Below, in pieces: positions 37,103 to 48,060 of a stretch of 64,000 nucleotides of DNA. Both the position numbers and the translations under genes were made by a program. Within the stretch, counting starts at the first letter, position 1; each line of letters opens with the position of its first letter. Source of the stretch: Climacium dendroides. Lineage: Eukaryota > Streptophyta > Bryopsida > Hypnales > Climaciaceae. The notes under the pieces were generated by a model. That model made no database searches, was not told the origin of the DNA, and saw nothing but the letters and a program-made list of their open reading frames with translations. Location of the stretch: the NCBI GenBank assembly GCA_950106755.1, contig OX467084.1, positions 34,723,213 to 34,787,212 of the forward strand, read 5' to 3'.

Positions 37103-39150
37103 TGTTCCAAAGTTGATTTAATAGCATATAATGTATAAATCCTAATAGTAAACTTTGCACTAGTCTACATATTGTTCTCTTGTACAAAACCATTTGCCGT
37201 TTCTAAAAATGATAATGCTATGTTTAAAATTTGAAATTGAATCATACAATAAATATGGGATACAATACATGTTTATACATTTGAAATTTAAATCCATTTC
37301 AACAATATTTGAAATAATATTTAATCAAGTATTTTTGTTGAATATCTCAACTATGATTTCATTGCTATTGTTTAGGAGTCTTTATTGGCCATTGGTATTA
37401 CTTGCAATTTGAATAAAAATATGTTGCTGAAATTGAAATTCGAAGAATCACTTGTCAACCTTGGAATTTAATCATGATTTGAAATATTATTCTTCATTGT
37501 CATTGCGTAAATAAATGGCACAGAAACAAAATATATGAAATTTCACTTTTATTATGAATTTTTCTATTATTTCAAGGTTTACAATTTGATTGGGTTTATG
37601 GTTAGGAGCTTAAAAAAACTACATCAAAGCAAAAAATAACTAAACCTAAAACACAAATGTTTTTAATAATCTAATTCAAACCTTAGAGGCAAATTAAAAG
37701 AAATCAAGACCAAATAGTAAAATGAATTTCTATAATGTCATTTTCATTGTGTTTCAAAATGCTTGGTTACCTTAAAATTTCAAAGATCTCTGTTTTTAGT
37801 TTATAGATAAGATGCATATTTTATTGAATAAAAACTTATTAGAAAAAATTTATATTAATTTTTGTGTGCAAATCATTATTTTTACCAAAGCAAATCATAT
37901 TAATCTTTCTATGACTAATCTCTCATCTATTGTTGTATATAGTTAACAAATTTTTGCTCTTAATTTTTTTACTTTCCTTCCTTCAATAAAATTAATGATT
38001 TAATAATAAGCATGTAATATTTTATATATAACATAGAAAGATTATTTTAAGACATGTTTGCATTTTTTTACAATTATAGTCTACTTTACTATCCATTCAA
38101 AAGAGATAGCCCCGTGTGATTGGAAAATTTAGGTGTTATTAAAAAATAAATTGTTTGGGGTTTGAGTGGCACCACGTACATAAACAAAGATATATGTAGG
38201 ATATATATATATATATATGTACAATTATATGGTTACATAGATACATATACAAAGATGGAGTTGAGAAAATTAAAAAATTTGAAAAATATAAAATAATTCT
38301 AAATTATCACACACAAAATTGAGTTTTTGACATATCAAACTTTGAAATTAATTTTCTTTCAAATCACAACTAATTTTTTTTCAAACTTCTATAGTATTGT
38401 GTTACATGCTACATGCTATAACTTTAGTATATCTACTTTTAGACTTTGCTCATTGATGCTTATGGTATGGTTGCTAAAATGACAAAATTTTAAGTCATAT
38501 TCTAGTTTGTTTGTCATTGTAGTAGGTTCACAACTCAAGAATTGAAAAATTATTTAAAGCCCCAAAATAAAGTTTGACAATAAATATTTTTATATTCTAA
38601 AAAATATTATCAAATAAATTTCATTTATATTGTTCATATTGAAGGGAGAATTTTAAAAGCATTATCAATATTAAAAGCATTCTTGAAGTACAATGTATAA
38701 TAATATCAATCCAAGTATAACATTCACTCATAATATATATTCACTATCCAAAATGTGATACCTATATTTTTACCAAAAGGTGTCACAAGAACTTAGATAT
38801 TCGTAACACAAGATATACATTTGCTTAGTACAAGAGCCTATGAGAGCCCAACATAAATGTTTTTTTACACCTACAAATAATACTTTAGAATTTCATAAAT
38901 TATTCATTCTACATCCAAACAATGTATGAAAAGGTACATCAAAATCTCTGGTCTTTAACTTGATAATTAATTAAATAATAAAAATTATATTTTATAATAA
39001 TAAATATGATCAACTACTATTATTGGTAGTGTTAATTATTTTTGCACTTTGGTGGTACATATATTGGATTTTTATAGATCACTTGTATCAATAGAAGATG
39101 AAGACTTTTAATTATGCTATTTGAAACTAATCTATTGGATTACATTGTAA
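37103..39150. other. AT-rich intergenic sequence upstream of the phospholipase gene
   Basis: No gene. It must contain the phospholipase promoter, but no element stands out from the AT-rich background. A short (AT)n run lies near 38199-38219. Confidence 0.65.
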
Positions 39151-39419
39151 ATCATACTACTAAAATCACAAGGCCTTCCGTAATATCACATTTATACACA
39201 ATGTGATATTATAGAGTTTCAACGGCCATTTAACCTCTGTAATATCATATAGTGTAAGAATGTGATATTATAAAGGTACAATGATGTTATGGAGGTTTCA
39301 TATTTTTTGGCTTTGCACTTCATTTTACTTCCACAATTCTATGAATTTCTAAGCTTTGAATGTTCTCAATTCTAATGTTCTTTTATTACTACCAAATGAT
39401 TTGAAGCTTTGTTAGATTG
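39151..39419. repeat. Dispersed repeat with two hairpins, copy 2
   Basis: Homologous to 25562-25853 from ATCATACTACTAAAATCACA through GAAGCTTTGTTAGATTG. It has two TAATATCACA/TGTGATATTA palindromes instead of three. Confidence 0.8.
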
Positions 39420-39431
39420 TTAATTTAGAGT

Positions 39432-39761
39432 ATGGCCAATGCTTTGCCATTTAACTTCTCTGCCATTTTAGGACAAAAAAGTGCACAATATTCACTTTGG
39501 CAAATGGGAAGTTATAACTGCGTTGAGCTTGGCAACTTAACAAAAAAAATTCTTTTTTTTTCTACAAATAGTTTATTAGAAAGTATTGATAAAGATTTTT
39601 TTTGCTTTTACAAATTGGGATGCTTGGGATTGGTTGAAAGGCAAATAACAAGCTATATGGGTGGAACAAAGAAGGAATTTAGTATGAAAAATAGCCACAA
39701 GATTTGCCAAGATGAAATTTCCTCAAGTCTATTGGCCATGATTAAAGAGCATTTTTACTAG
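39432..39761 (+). other. Unrecognised 109-codon open frame next to the hairpin repeat
   Basis: It starts at ATG 39432 just after the repeat end and reads MANALPFNFSAILGQKSAQY, later SLWQMGSYNCVELGNLTK. It stands out in this AT-rich stretch for a balanced amino-acid mix and Trp/Cys content. I recognise no family. It may be a remnant of a transposon protein rather than a gene. No splice partners were identified. Confidence 0.25.
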
Positions 39762-42190
39762 TCCAACTCTTAATCCTACTAGCATTTTTGGAATGAAAAA
39801 TGAACAATCAATGCATGAAGACACTAAAATATTTTCTTTGGTACTATAAATGTTTTTTGGTTGTTCTCTCGTACCTCTACCAAATCCTACTATTCATCTT
39901 CAAAATATTACAATGGGATCTTCAATGATGAGATTATTTTTGCTCTTCTACATTCAAAAACTTATTATTGGTTGGATGTTGAAATTTAGCAAGTTGCACA
40001 AATTGGGCACACAAATGATTTACTTTTTTAATCACAAACACAATATTTTGTCTTCATGAACTTTTGGTGAACCTACTCAAAGCTTGATTGACTTTCATAC
40101 ATATAGAATTAGCCAAAACTTGCATAAAAGACAAAAAAATTTAGAAGTCTATATGCAAGTGTTTAATATTTGTAAGAAAAGAAATGTAATGGTTGGTCAT
40201 CAAACTTTGTAAAGCCTACTAACTATTTTGAAACTCTCAAAAAACTAATTTTCATATAAGATTGAAATTTTTGGTTGCTTTTAATTTGACAACAAGGCAA
40301 ATCTACTATTAAAATGAAGGTTTTGTATGTGGACTTTTGTATAAAAAAATTGACCAAACTTTATAGAAAAGACAAAAGACTTTCTTAAATTTCAACATGG
40401 AAGTGTGCAATAATTGCAAGAAGAAAATTGGATTTGTTAGTTGGTAAATTTTAGAAAGAAGCCCATAAAAACTAATTTTAACATTTGACTTGAGCTTTTG
40501 GATTTTATTAATGTTGACAACAAGATAAAAGTTATCGTAAAATGTTATTTTTTCCCTACTTGCTTGGAAGTGTAAACATCATGAAACTCAACAAAAACAA
40601 TTCCAATTCCAAAAAACTTGAAAATTGTTTTCCAACTCCAATATAGTATAGAAGTCTATCCTAATAATTCTAAACAATTCATTTCTATTTTTGACGCAAT
40701 ATTAATAAAAGTTTGCTAGTCTAATTTACACTATATCCAAAGGATGAAGGGGCAGAAAATTTTGAAGGTTTTGATAGTTTGGAATCAAAAAATCCCTAAA
40801 AAATAGGTTTATACCAAGAATTGAGAGGTCACTGGTCTCTAAGAAGGTCCAATGACATGGAGAGCACTTTTTTCCATTGTGGCAAAAAAATCTTCAAATT
40901 TTGAATTCTTGAATTTTAATCAAACCCACTTTTTTGAGATGGTTTTCAAGGTTATTCAAGTTCTTCATTTGAAAAGTGCTATTTTTAAATATTTTATTGC
41001 CATTTCATACTTTTTAGGCAATTTGCATCAATCCAAGGATTATGATATCCAATTCTCTTTCCTCTAGTTTTCATGACTTTTCAAAGGCAAACTAGGAGGC
41101 CTTTTACTACTCATTTTGGGTATAAACTAGGTCCAAGGGTTGTTGTACATTTAGAGGCCTAGCTAATTCTCCTTCATGTTGAGTGCACAAAATTTTAATA
41201 CCATTCACATTTAAGGCCATCCTTAACTATTCATAAGAATAAGATTATAATGGGGGCTAATTCTTCCAAAAGTAAAGGCCTTGAGGTTAAAAAGTTGAAC
41301 AAATTCAATAAACCCTAGCTAGAAAATTTCATCCTTCTTTCTTTCTTTCTTTTCGAGTCCACTTTACACCTAGAGGCCATGCCAATTCTCTTTGAGGTTG
41401 ATTATATAAAATTCAATAAATTTGATTTATAAAAAAAATTAATATTTCATAAAAAAAGATTTTTAAAAATTGAAATTTAACATTGGCCTCAAGATCAAGA
41501 ATTGACCTTCTACTTTTAGTGCATCCAAATCATCAAATCAAACCATGTCGGATCTTGTTTTTTTTTAGATTAAAAAATCCATTTCACCAAATTGGCCTAG
41601 TCACTAGGTGTGAAGGGGTTTGGATCAATTTCAACCTTTTGTCTAATCACAAGTGACAATTCTAGACCCCTTACACAACAAATTGACTTAGCCTCCATGT
41701 GTAAGGTAGACCAGTCCAATTCCATTCATTACCTAGTTTCATCTTCTACTTTTGGTCCCAATTCCATTTAGAAAAACATCCAATTGAAATCCATTCATTT
41801 TCTGAACAAAATCAGTGATTAATGCGTGCAAGGGATAACTTGTCAATTCTTTATTGGTGAGTACTTAATTATAATTTTTGTGAATTTTTATTTAAAGAAG
41901 GCTGCCTTCAAATTACAAAATTGTCCATAGAGTAAAGTCATAAATGTCCTATAAACAACCCACAATCATTTTTTCATCCAAAAAAAATTATAATTCCACT
42001 TTGGTTTGATTTGTGAAACGAGCACACACCTTGCAAAACATGTTATATTGGTTGCAAAATCAGGGTGGTAATAGGCTTCTCTACCTTACATGTAAAGCGG
42101 CCCTAAGAGCTGGTCTAGTCAGACCGGATGGACGATCAGGACCAAGCAAGCCCAGATCGACGGTCAGAAACAGTCGCATATTAGGTCAAG
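39762..42190. other. AT-rich intergenic sequence, no gene recognised
   Basis: Short frames only, with low-complexity AT-rich composition. A CTTT microsatellite lies at about 41333-41351. Base composition shifts sharply to GC-richer at about 42080, where the next gene's promoter begins. Confidence 0.7.
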
Positions 42191-42191
42191 C

Positions 42192-42198
42192 TATAAAG
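42192..42198 (+). promoter_or_regulatory. Candidate TATA box (TATAAAG) of the KH gene
   Basis: TATAAAG lies 129 bp upstream of the KH-protein start codon, in the GC-richer stretch that begins near 42080. The spacing leaves a short 5' leader. No transcript data support it. Confidence 0.4.
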
Positions 42199-42326
42199 AG
42201 CTCTTGCCACCAGGTCGCTAAGCTTCCCTACCTCACCCTGTGTTCTCGCTAGTTCTTCTCTCGAAGCTTGTTGCTGCCTTTCCATTCCTTTCCCCGCGAT
42301 TAGGTTATCCTCAACCTGCACCAACC

Positions 42327-45300
42327 ATGGCGCACGATGGCGAAGCTGCTGCGACGGAGGATTACGAGCAACAAGCGCCTCGCGTGGAGAACAAGCGCAA
42401 GTTCGATGACACCACCGGCCCCGGCGACGAAGCTCCTCCCGCGGGCACTGCCATCTTCAATGGCAACAACGCTAACGAAACAAGCGAGTCCGTCGTCGCT
42501 GCCGGCGCTGTGACGTACAACAGCGTCCCTCCCCCGTTGTCCGAGTTCGAGCTCGTGAAGCAGAAGGCGGCGCAGATCGCCGCGCGCTTGGTCGGGGCGG
42601 AGGCCAAGCGGCCCAGGACGGAAGACCTCGGCGGGGACGATCATACTGGCGGAGGGCGAACGAACGGGTTGGATCTGAGTGGTGCCTATGCTGGTAATGG
42701 TTCGATGATTTTTTTTTATAGCGTTTCGTGCTGTTTCGTGAATTTTTCTAGGGCTTGTGGTGTATTTGGTGTGTGAGCTTGAGTTTGCTTATCGGTCTGT
42801 GGTTGAATTGGATTTTTGGTTTCTTATCGAAAACAGATAGGTAACGACACATAACGAGAGACACCTCCGCTTTTCTGGATGCTAGTTACTGTAGTTAGCC
42901 TAAGTTTCGACGATGGTAACGTTTTCCCTGTACGATGGTGTTTTTTAGTCATCGTGCGTTTTTCGAGAGAGTCCTTAGGGTTAAGGTGTATGTGCTGCAG
43001 ACGCTAGATTCTTTGTAGTTGCTCACTGGTTGACTTGACTTCTTTATGTCTATGACTATGTTGGTTCCTTTTTGTTGCTGCGGTTGGCCGAGTCGTGTGT
43101 CTGTCGTCGTGTTTCTTAATCTTGTGTTCCTTTCCAATTTCACACAGATGATAGCTCCAAGCGTGACCAGGAGTCGCTTTCGCAAGAAACGCATGGTCTG
43201 CATCATCAGATGCAGCAACACCAAGATTCGCAGCAGTATCAGCATGATTCGCAGCAGTATCATCAGGCTCCGCAGTTTTATAACCAGGGGGGGGGGTCCA
43301 ATCAGTCAAAAAAGATTGATGTGCCGAACTCGAAGGTTGGTCGCTTCTTACTCCGTGTGAGCCTGTGTCTTTAAAAAAGCTATCCAATATGGGTTGACGG
43401 TTGACTTCTGGGGATAACTTATAGTGGTCGACGTCTTTTGACAGGTCGGGCTTGTCATTGGAAAAGGCGGTGAGACTATCAAATATTTACAGCACCAATC
43501 AGGTGCCCGCATTCAGGTGGCAAGGGACGGTGAGTCGGATCCTCGTTCGTTGACGAGACAAGTGGAGCTTATGGGCACCCCGGAACAGATCACTCGCGCG
43601 GAGCAGCTTGTGAAAGACGTTATTGCTGAGGTCTACATTTAAACCCACATTGTTAAAACCCCTGTTTCCAAAATGATTTTATGTACCGGGAATGATGATT
43701 TATTTCCCCCAGTGAAGGGTCTGTCGTAGGATTAAGTGTTGTGAAGGATTTAGATTTCATCTATATGATGCGGAGGATCGATGAGCTGGTTTTGACAGTC
43801 TGTTACTTTTTTTATTGATTTCTCAGCAGGCTACCACTGGTGGAGCTGGTGCAATTGGTGGTGGTGGGCGTGGCTTTGCTGCCCCAGGTGGTCCTCCAGG
43901 AGAGCAAGTACAAGTCAAAGTTCCAAATAACAAGGTTTTCACCTATCTAGAACCGGATGAATGACAAATACTAGATTTCTGAGCGGTGTAATTCAAAGTA
44001 GCACTGTTTATGAACCGAACTTGAGTATACGTTCTGGATTTTCGCAGGTTGGTTTGATAATTGGCAGAGGTGGGGAGACGATCAAGAATCTCCAGAGTCG
44101 TTCTGGAGCGCGCATTCAGGTGCTGTGTGCTGCTGGTGGACATACGATTTTCTGCTTTTTATTGTCTTGGAACTTAATTATTTATGCGATTTTCGTTATG
44201 TTGATTACGTGTTTCAGGTGCAAAACGATTCTGAGACTGAGCCAGGGGCCACTGAGAGGATGGTTACCTTAATTGGTAACAAGAAGGCCACCGACATGGC
44301 GTATGATTTGATTAAGGAAGTTATTGACGAGGTAATATTGCTTACGCAACCTTTTTGTGTCAAAAACGATGCGTATGTGCGTGATCTTGTTCTATCTTTG
44401 CTCAAGATGTTGACTTCTGCATTCGATTGTGTGTGAGGACGAGTTTTTTTATTCTTTACTGTTGGTTCAGTGTGCCATCTTTCTTGGTGATATGTACCGT
44501 TATGTTCGCCCCTAGGTCTAGAGGAGACTGCCTTCTGCAAATACATTCTCGTTATAATGCCTCGACTGTGCTTGCGGTGATCCTTTTAGGATGAATGTAT
44601 TGGCAATGTTTGTTTGCGTTGAGTTCTAATTCTGACAGCTTCCTAGTAATCGAGGGTGTATTTGCGCCTCCTGGAGCTTCGTAAGGTACTGAAACAAAGC
44701 TACATGACACGTACTGGTTTTGGAATTCGTAGATAATCTCATGGTCTGCCTTGTGATATACTTGTCGTTGTTACATTGCGCTCAAAGATTACTGCTTTTA
44801 ATGGTAGTACGGTTGTCTATCTTCTAGTTAGTGTGAAGCTGTTTTCAATGCACTGTTGCCTTGTGTAAATGGTGCTGTCAGTTTCTCATCCTCTGTCATC
44901 GGCCTCTCTATTGGACATACATGTCCAATTTTAGATGAGAGCTTCCGAGTTTTCAGACTTCTAGCAATTGAGTTAGGGTTCCATGTGCAGTAACAGAGTT
45001 TGTCACCTGTTCCATGTTTAGCTGGACTGGGTACGAGTATAAGTTCTCATTTGGATGATTTGGCCGCTGAGAAAGGGACTTCAAATGGCATCACTTCTGA
45101 TTTTAGACTACCTCACAGTGAGAAGTCGAGATTTGGGGTATGATTCGTTACAGGTAATTATGGCGTCATATTATTACTGAGTAATGAAGAATGTATTTTG
45201 GCACAATCTTGCTTACTCTAGGGTGCAGAGTGCCAAAATCATTGGCCTGGAATACACCGTCCAGAAACTAAGTATGCATATTTTAGCTTTTGAAATATCC

Positions 45301-46650
45301 CCTGATGCGATTTAGGAGTGTGCATCCTGTATGGTTTTGGAGTTATCATCGTCTGTTGTCTTCTTGAGTCCCGCTATTTGGTTACGGGATGGACATCTTT
45401 AGTCAAGCCTGGAACAGGTGCACCTAAATTGCACTGAGCAAGGATGGGGCTTCAATGTTTCGCCGGTAGCCAGAAAGCTCACTCCCAAATTTTGGATGAG
45501 GTGAGAGTAATTTGTCCAGCTTGTGTATATTGACTAACCTCTTGACTTTTGTGGTAATGATGACTTTGAACTATCGACGTCGTGCTTCTCTCTGTGCGTG
45601 CTTGTTGCAAGATGTCTAGAGTCTTGTGTGTCGTGTATTTGCATATTGGTTCTTGTGCCCATTGCGTCCCTGGTATCTTCTCTAAGTTTGTGTCTTGAGG
45701 AAGATGTGATCGTTATTGCTGAGAAATTTGTTTGGAATGTTGCTGGCTGTTGCCTCATGAAATAGTGCATTTTGGTAAGGTTTTTTTGGGCTGGTTTGGG
45801 GGATGTTTGAGCAGAATCGTACTTCAAGGGGGCCTCTAGGTAGCTACAATCAACACCAGGGAGGTGGATACAGGCCTTCGGGTCCTCAGCAGTGGGGTCC
45901 TCCTGCTGCACCTCCGCCTTATGGATACCAGCAGCCTCCTCATTATCCAGGTCCTCCTCAACAGTACCAGCAACCACCTCCCCAAGCTTATGGCCAGTTT
46001 TCTCAACAGCCAGCTGGTGGATATTCCTCTGGTTGGGAGCAGCGCTCACCTGCTTCTGCTGCACAGCCCCAGCAACAGTCCTCTTATGACTTCTATGGCC
46101 AGCAGAGCCAGCAGGTGACAGTTCGAACTTCTATTGTGTGGCAGTTTGCATATAGGTGATCTGGCCTTTCTGTTTGTATACCCTGGTATAGAGTTTGTGC
46201 AAGAATTTGAAGGTGACAATCCTGCTTGTTTCCCAGGTTCATCAAACCCCTCAGGGGACTGCAGCTCCCACGGATGCTTCTGGGTATGGGTACAATCAGC
46301 AAAGCTATTATCAAGGTTACCAGCAACCCCCTGCTCAAACTCCTGCATATGGTGATCCGGCCACAACATATGCTCAGCAAAGTTACCCGCAGCAGGCATA
46401 TGCTCAACAACCTGTGTACAGTGGATACTCATATGCCCAGCCTACTCAGGGTGACCAGCAGGCGTATGGTCAGCAAGGTCAGCAAGGATATGCTGCATAT
46501 GGACAATCTCAAGCTGGGTACACTGCTCCATCGAGTGACGGGTCTGCTCCAGCAGCTGCCAGTGGCTATGATTACAATGCTTCTGCTGTTGGAGGTGCCC
46601 CTGCAGTTCCAGTCAGCCAAGCTCCAACTGTGTCTGCCACCCAAAGCTAA
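42327..46650 (+). CDS. KH-domain RNA-binding protein of the plant FUBP-like family
   Basis: It binds single-stranded nucleic acid; plant members are thought to act in nuclear RNA processing. Exons: 42327-42693, 43148-43335, 43445-43630, 43830-43934 (or from 43827), 44048-44119, 44218-44331, 45815-46114, 46237-46650. All phases agree, giving 581 or 582 residues. The start ATG is in a good context (CCAACCATGG). An acidic/Ala-rich N-terminus contains KRPRTED, a likely nuclear signal. KH1 (about 186-247) has VGLVIGKGGETIKYLQ, and KH2 (about 283-344) has VGLIIGRGGETIKNLQ; both keep the GxxG loop. The linker is Gly-rich. The C-terminus is a long Gln/Pro/Tyr/Gly-rich, prion-like tail with YGQQ and AYGQ repeats. 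KH2 is split by an intron after RIQ. The 1.5-kb intron at 44332-45814 is the longest. Apparently intact. Confidence 0.93.
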
Positions 46651-47711
46651 GGGGAAGTGGTTATCCTATCTCTATGGTTTGTTAACCCTAGTTTGCTTAG
46701 GAATTTATGTCATCTCTTTTGTACTAATTTTAGAATTGGACAGTGCAGTTCATTAGAGCATGATACATAGTTTTCTCAAAATTTTGGAGTAGTGTCTTTG
46801 TGTAGTTTCAGTGAATGATAGGTTTCGGGCAGTAGACCAGATGTTGCACATTGCCTGCCAATTTAGGGATTGTAATGTCTATTGTTGGCTGTGAAAAGGG
46901 TGTGTACTAATTCTCCCGGACTTCAAGAAATGCATAAGTACATTATGTTCATATGCACAGGATCAAGCAATTACTCCTACGCTGTTATTGAGTTCATATG
47001 CACTAGAACAAACATTTGCTCGTCTCCTCATTCTGTATTTCCAAGTTGTCACTTCACTTCAGAAATGCAGTCTGCATCTGCTCCCTTCCGGTCAGATTTA
47101 GTTTTCAAGGTGATCACATTGTCGTCATTTCCGAGAGGCACTATCTCTTCTAAATCATGTTCACTCCAGGATCATTCTGAAGGGCTTCTCGTGGGAACTC
47201 GGTTCACGAGAGTTGTGGGACTGTAATCAGGCGCTTGGAGAGAGGCGCTCCGAACAATTTCGGTTTCGTGATTTATCGCACTGCGATTCCGTAGGAAAAT
47301 ATGATTGCATCTGGGGAATAGAGGCAGCAGCTTAGAGCCCGGGTTGAACCCCCGGGTCACTCTTAGGGACATCTTTTCTGAGCTAAAGAAGCATCACGTG
47401 GCTAATGAATTTTTCGGTAACTTGACCTCGGATCATTGGAAAGCCTCCGTTCCAGAAGCGTTCCCTGAGCGAAATCTTTACAGAGGGCAAGATTGGATTT
47501 TTCCTTGTTCCATCATTTGTAGATTTCAAGGTGGGCCAGTTCCATAACTAGTGCATTTCCAGAACATTCATTCGTAGTTCATTCACTGGTGCTTAAAAAA
47601 AATAAGAAATGAATCGGCATGATCTTCATCATTTGCATATGGATTTTCTGTTTTCCTTCAATCCCCTGACAATTTTGAAACAGTTCAGAAGGGCGGTGTT
47701 GGCGCTCTCTA
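46651..47711. other. 3' flank of the KH gene and intergenic sequence
   Basis: Includes the probable 3' untranslated region. No further gene recognised. Confidence 0.6.
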
Positions 47712-47949
47712 CACTAAATAGTGAAATTAGATTGCCTTAACAATTAGCTCAGAAAGTTACCTCATGACTCACCACTTGTCCAGATGGAGGTACATGCAAT
47801 TCTCTAAACCCAAGCCATGAACTAATGCACCAACCCATGCAACACACATGGCATAAATACAATTGCTGTAGAAGGATGCAGCAATTGTATTTATTTAGTG
47901 TAGAATGTCGAGAAATTAGTATGGGGCAACCTAATTTCACTATTTAGTG
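47712..47949. mobile_element. 238-bp MITE with 26-27 bp terminal inverted repeats
   Basis: The ends are CACTAAATAGTGAAATTAG and its inverse, flanked by TA on both sides, with one mismatch in the first 26 bp. A second inner inverted repeat (AAATACAATTGCTG / CAGCAATTGTATTT) lies at about 47855-47892. The superfamily is unclear: the TA flank fits a TA-inserting element, while the CACTA start recalls CACTA elements but lacks a matching 3-bp duplication. Confidence 0.75.
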
Positions 47950-47974
47950 TACCTTTATTCAGGGCCCATTATGT

Positions 47975-48060
47975 CGCGATTTCAAAACCACTGCAATAAG
48001 TGATTTCAAAACCACTACGATGAATGCAATAAGTGATTTCAAAACCACTTCAAGGAATAC
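47975..48060. repeat. Tandem repeat GCAATAAGTGATTTCAAAACC
   Basis: GTGATTTCAAAACCACT and GCAATAAGTGATTTC recur three times in about 85 bp, just outside the MITE. Confidence 0.7.

Noticed and set aside
43004..43387. Minus-strand frame of 127 codons
   Set aside because: It lies opposite the KH gene's second exon and its flanking introns; the Gln/His-rich plus-strand exon explains the openness.
47712..47949. Firm CACTA assignment for this MITE
   Set aside because: The ends start CACTA, but the flanks are TA on both sides rather than a matching 3-bp duplication, so the superfamily was left open.
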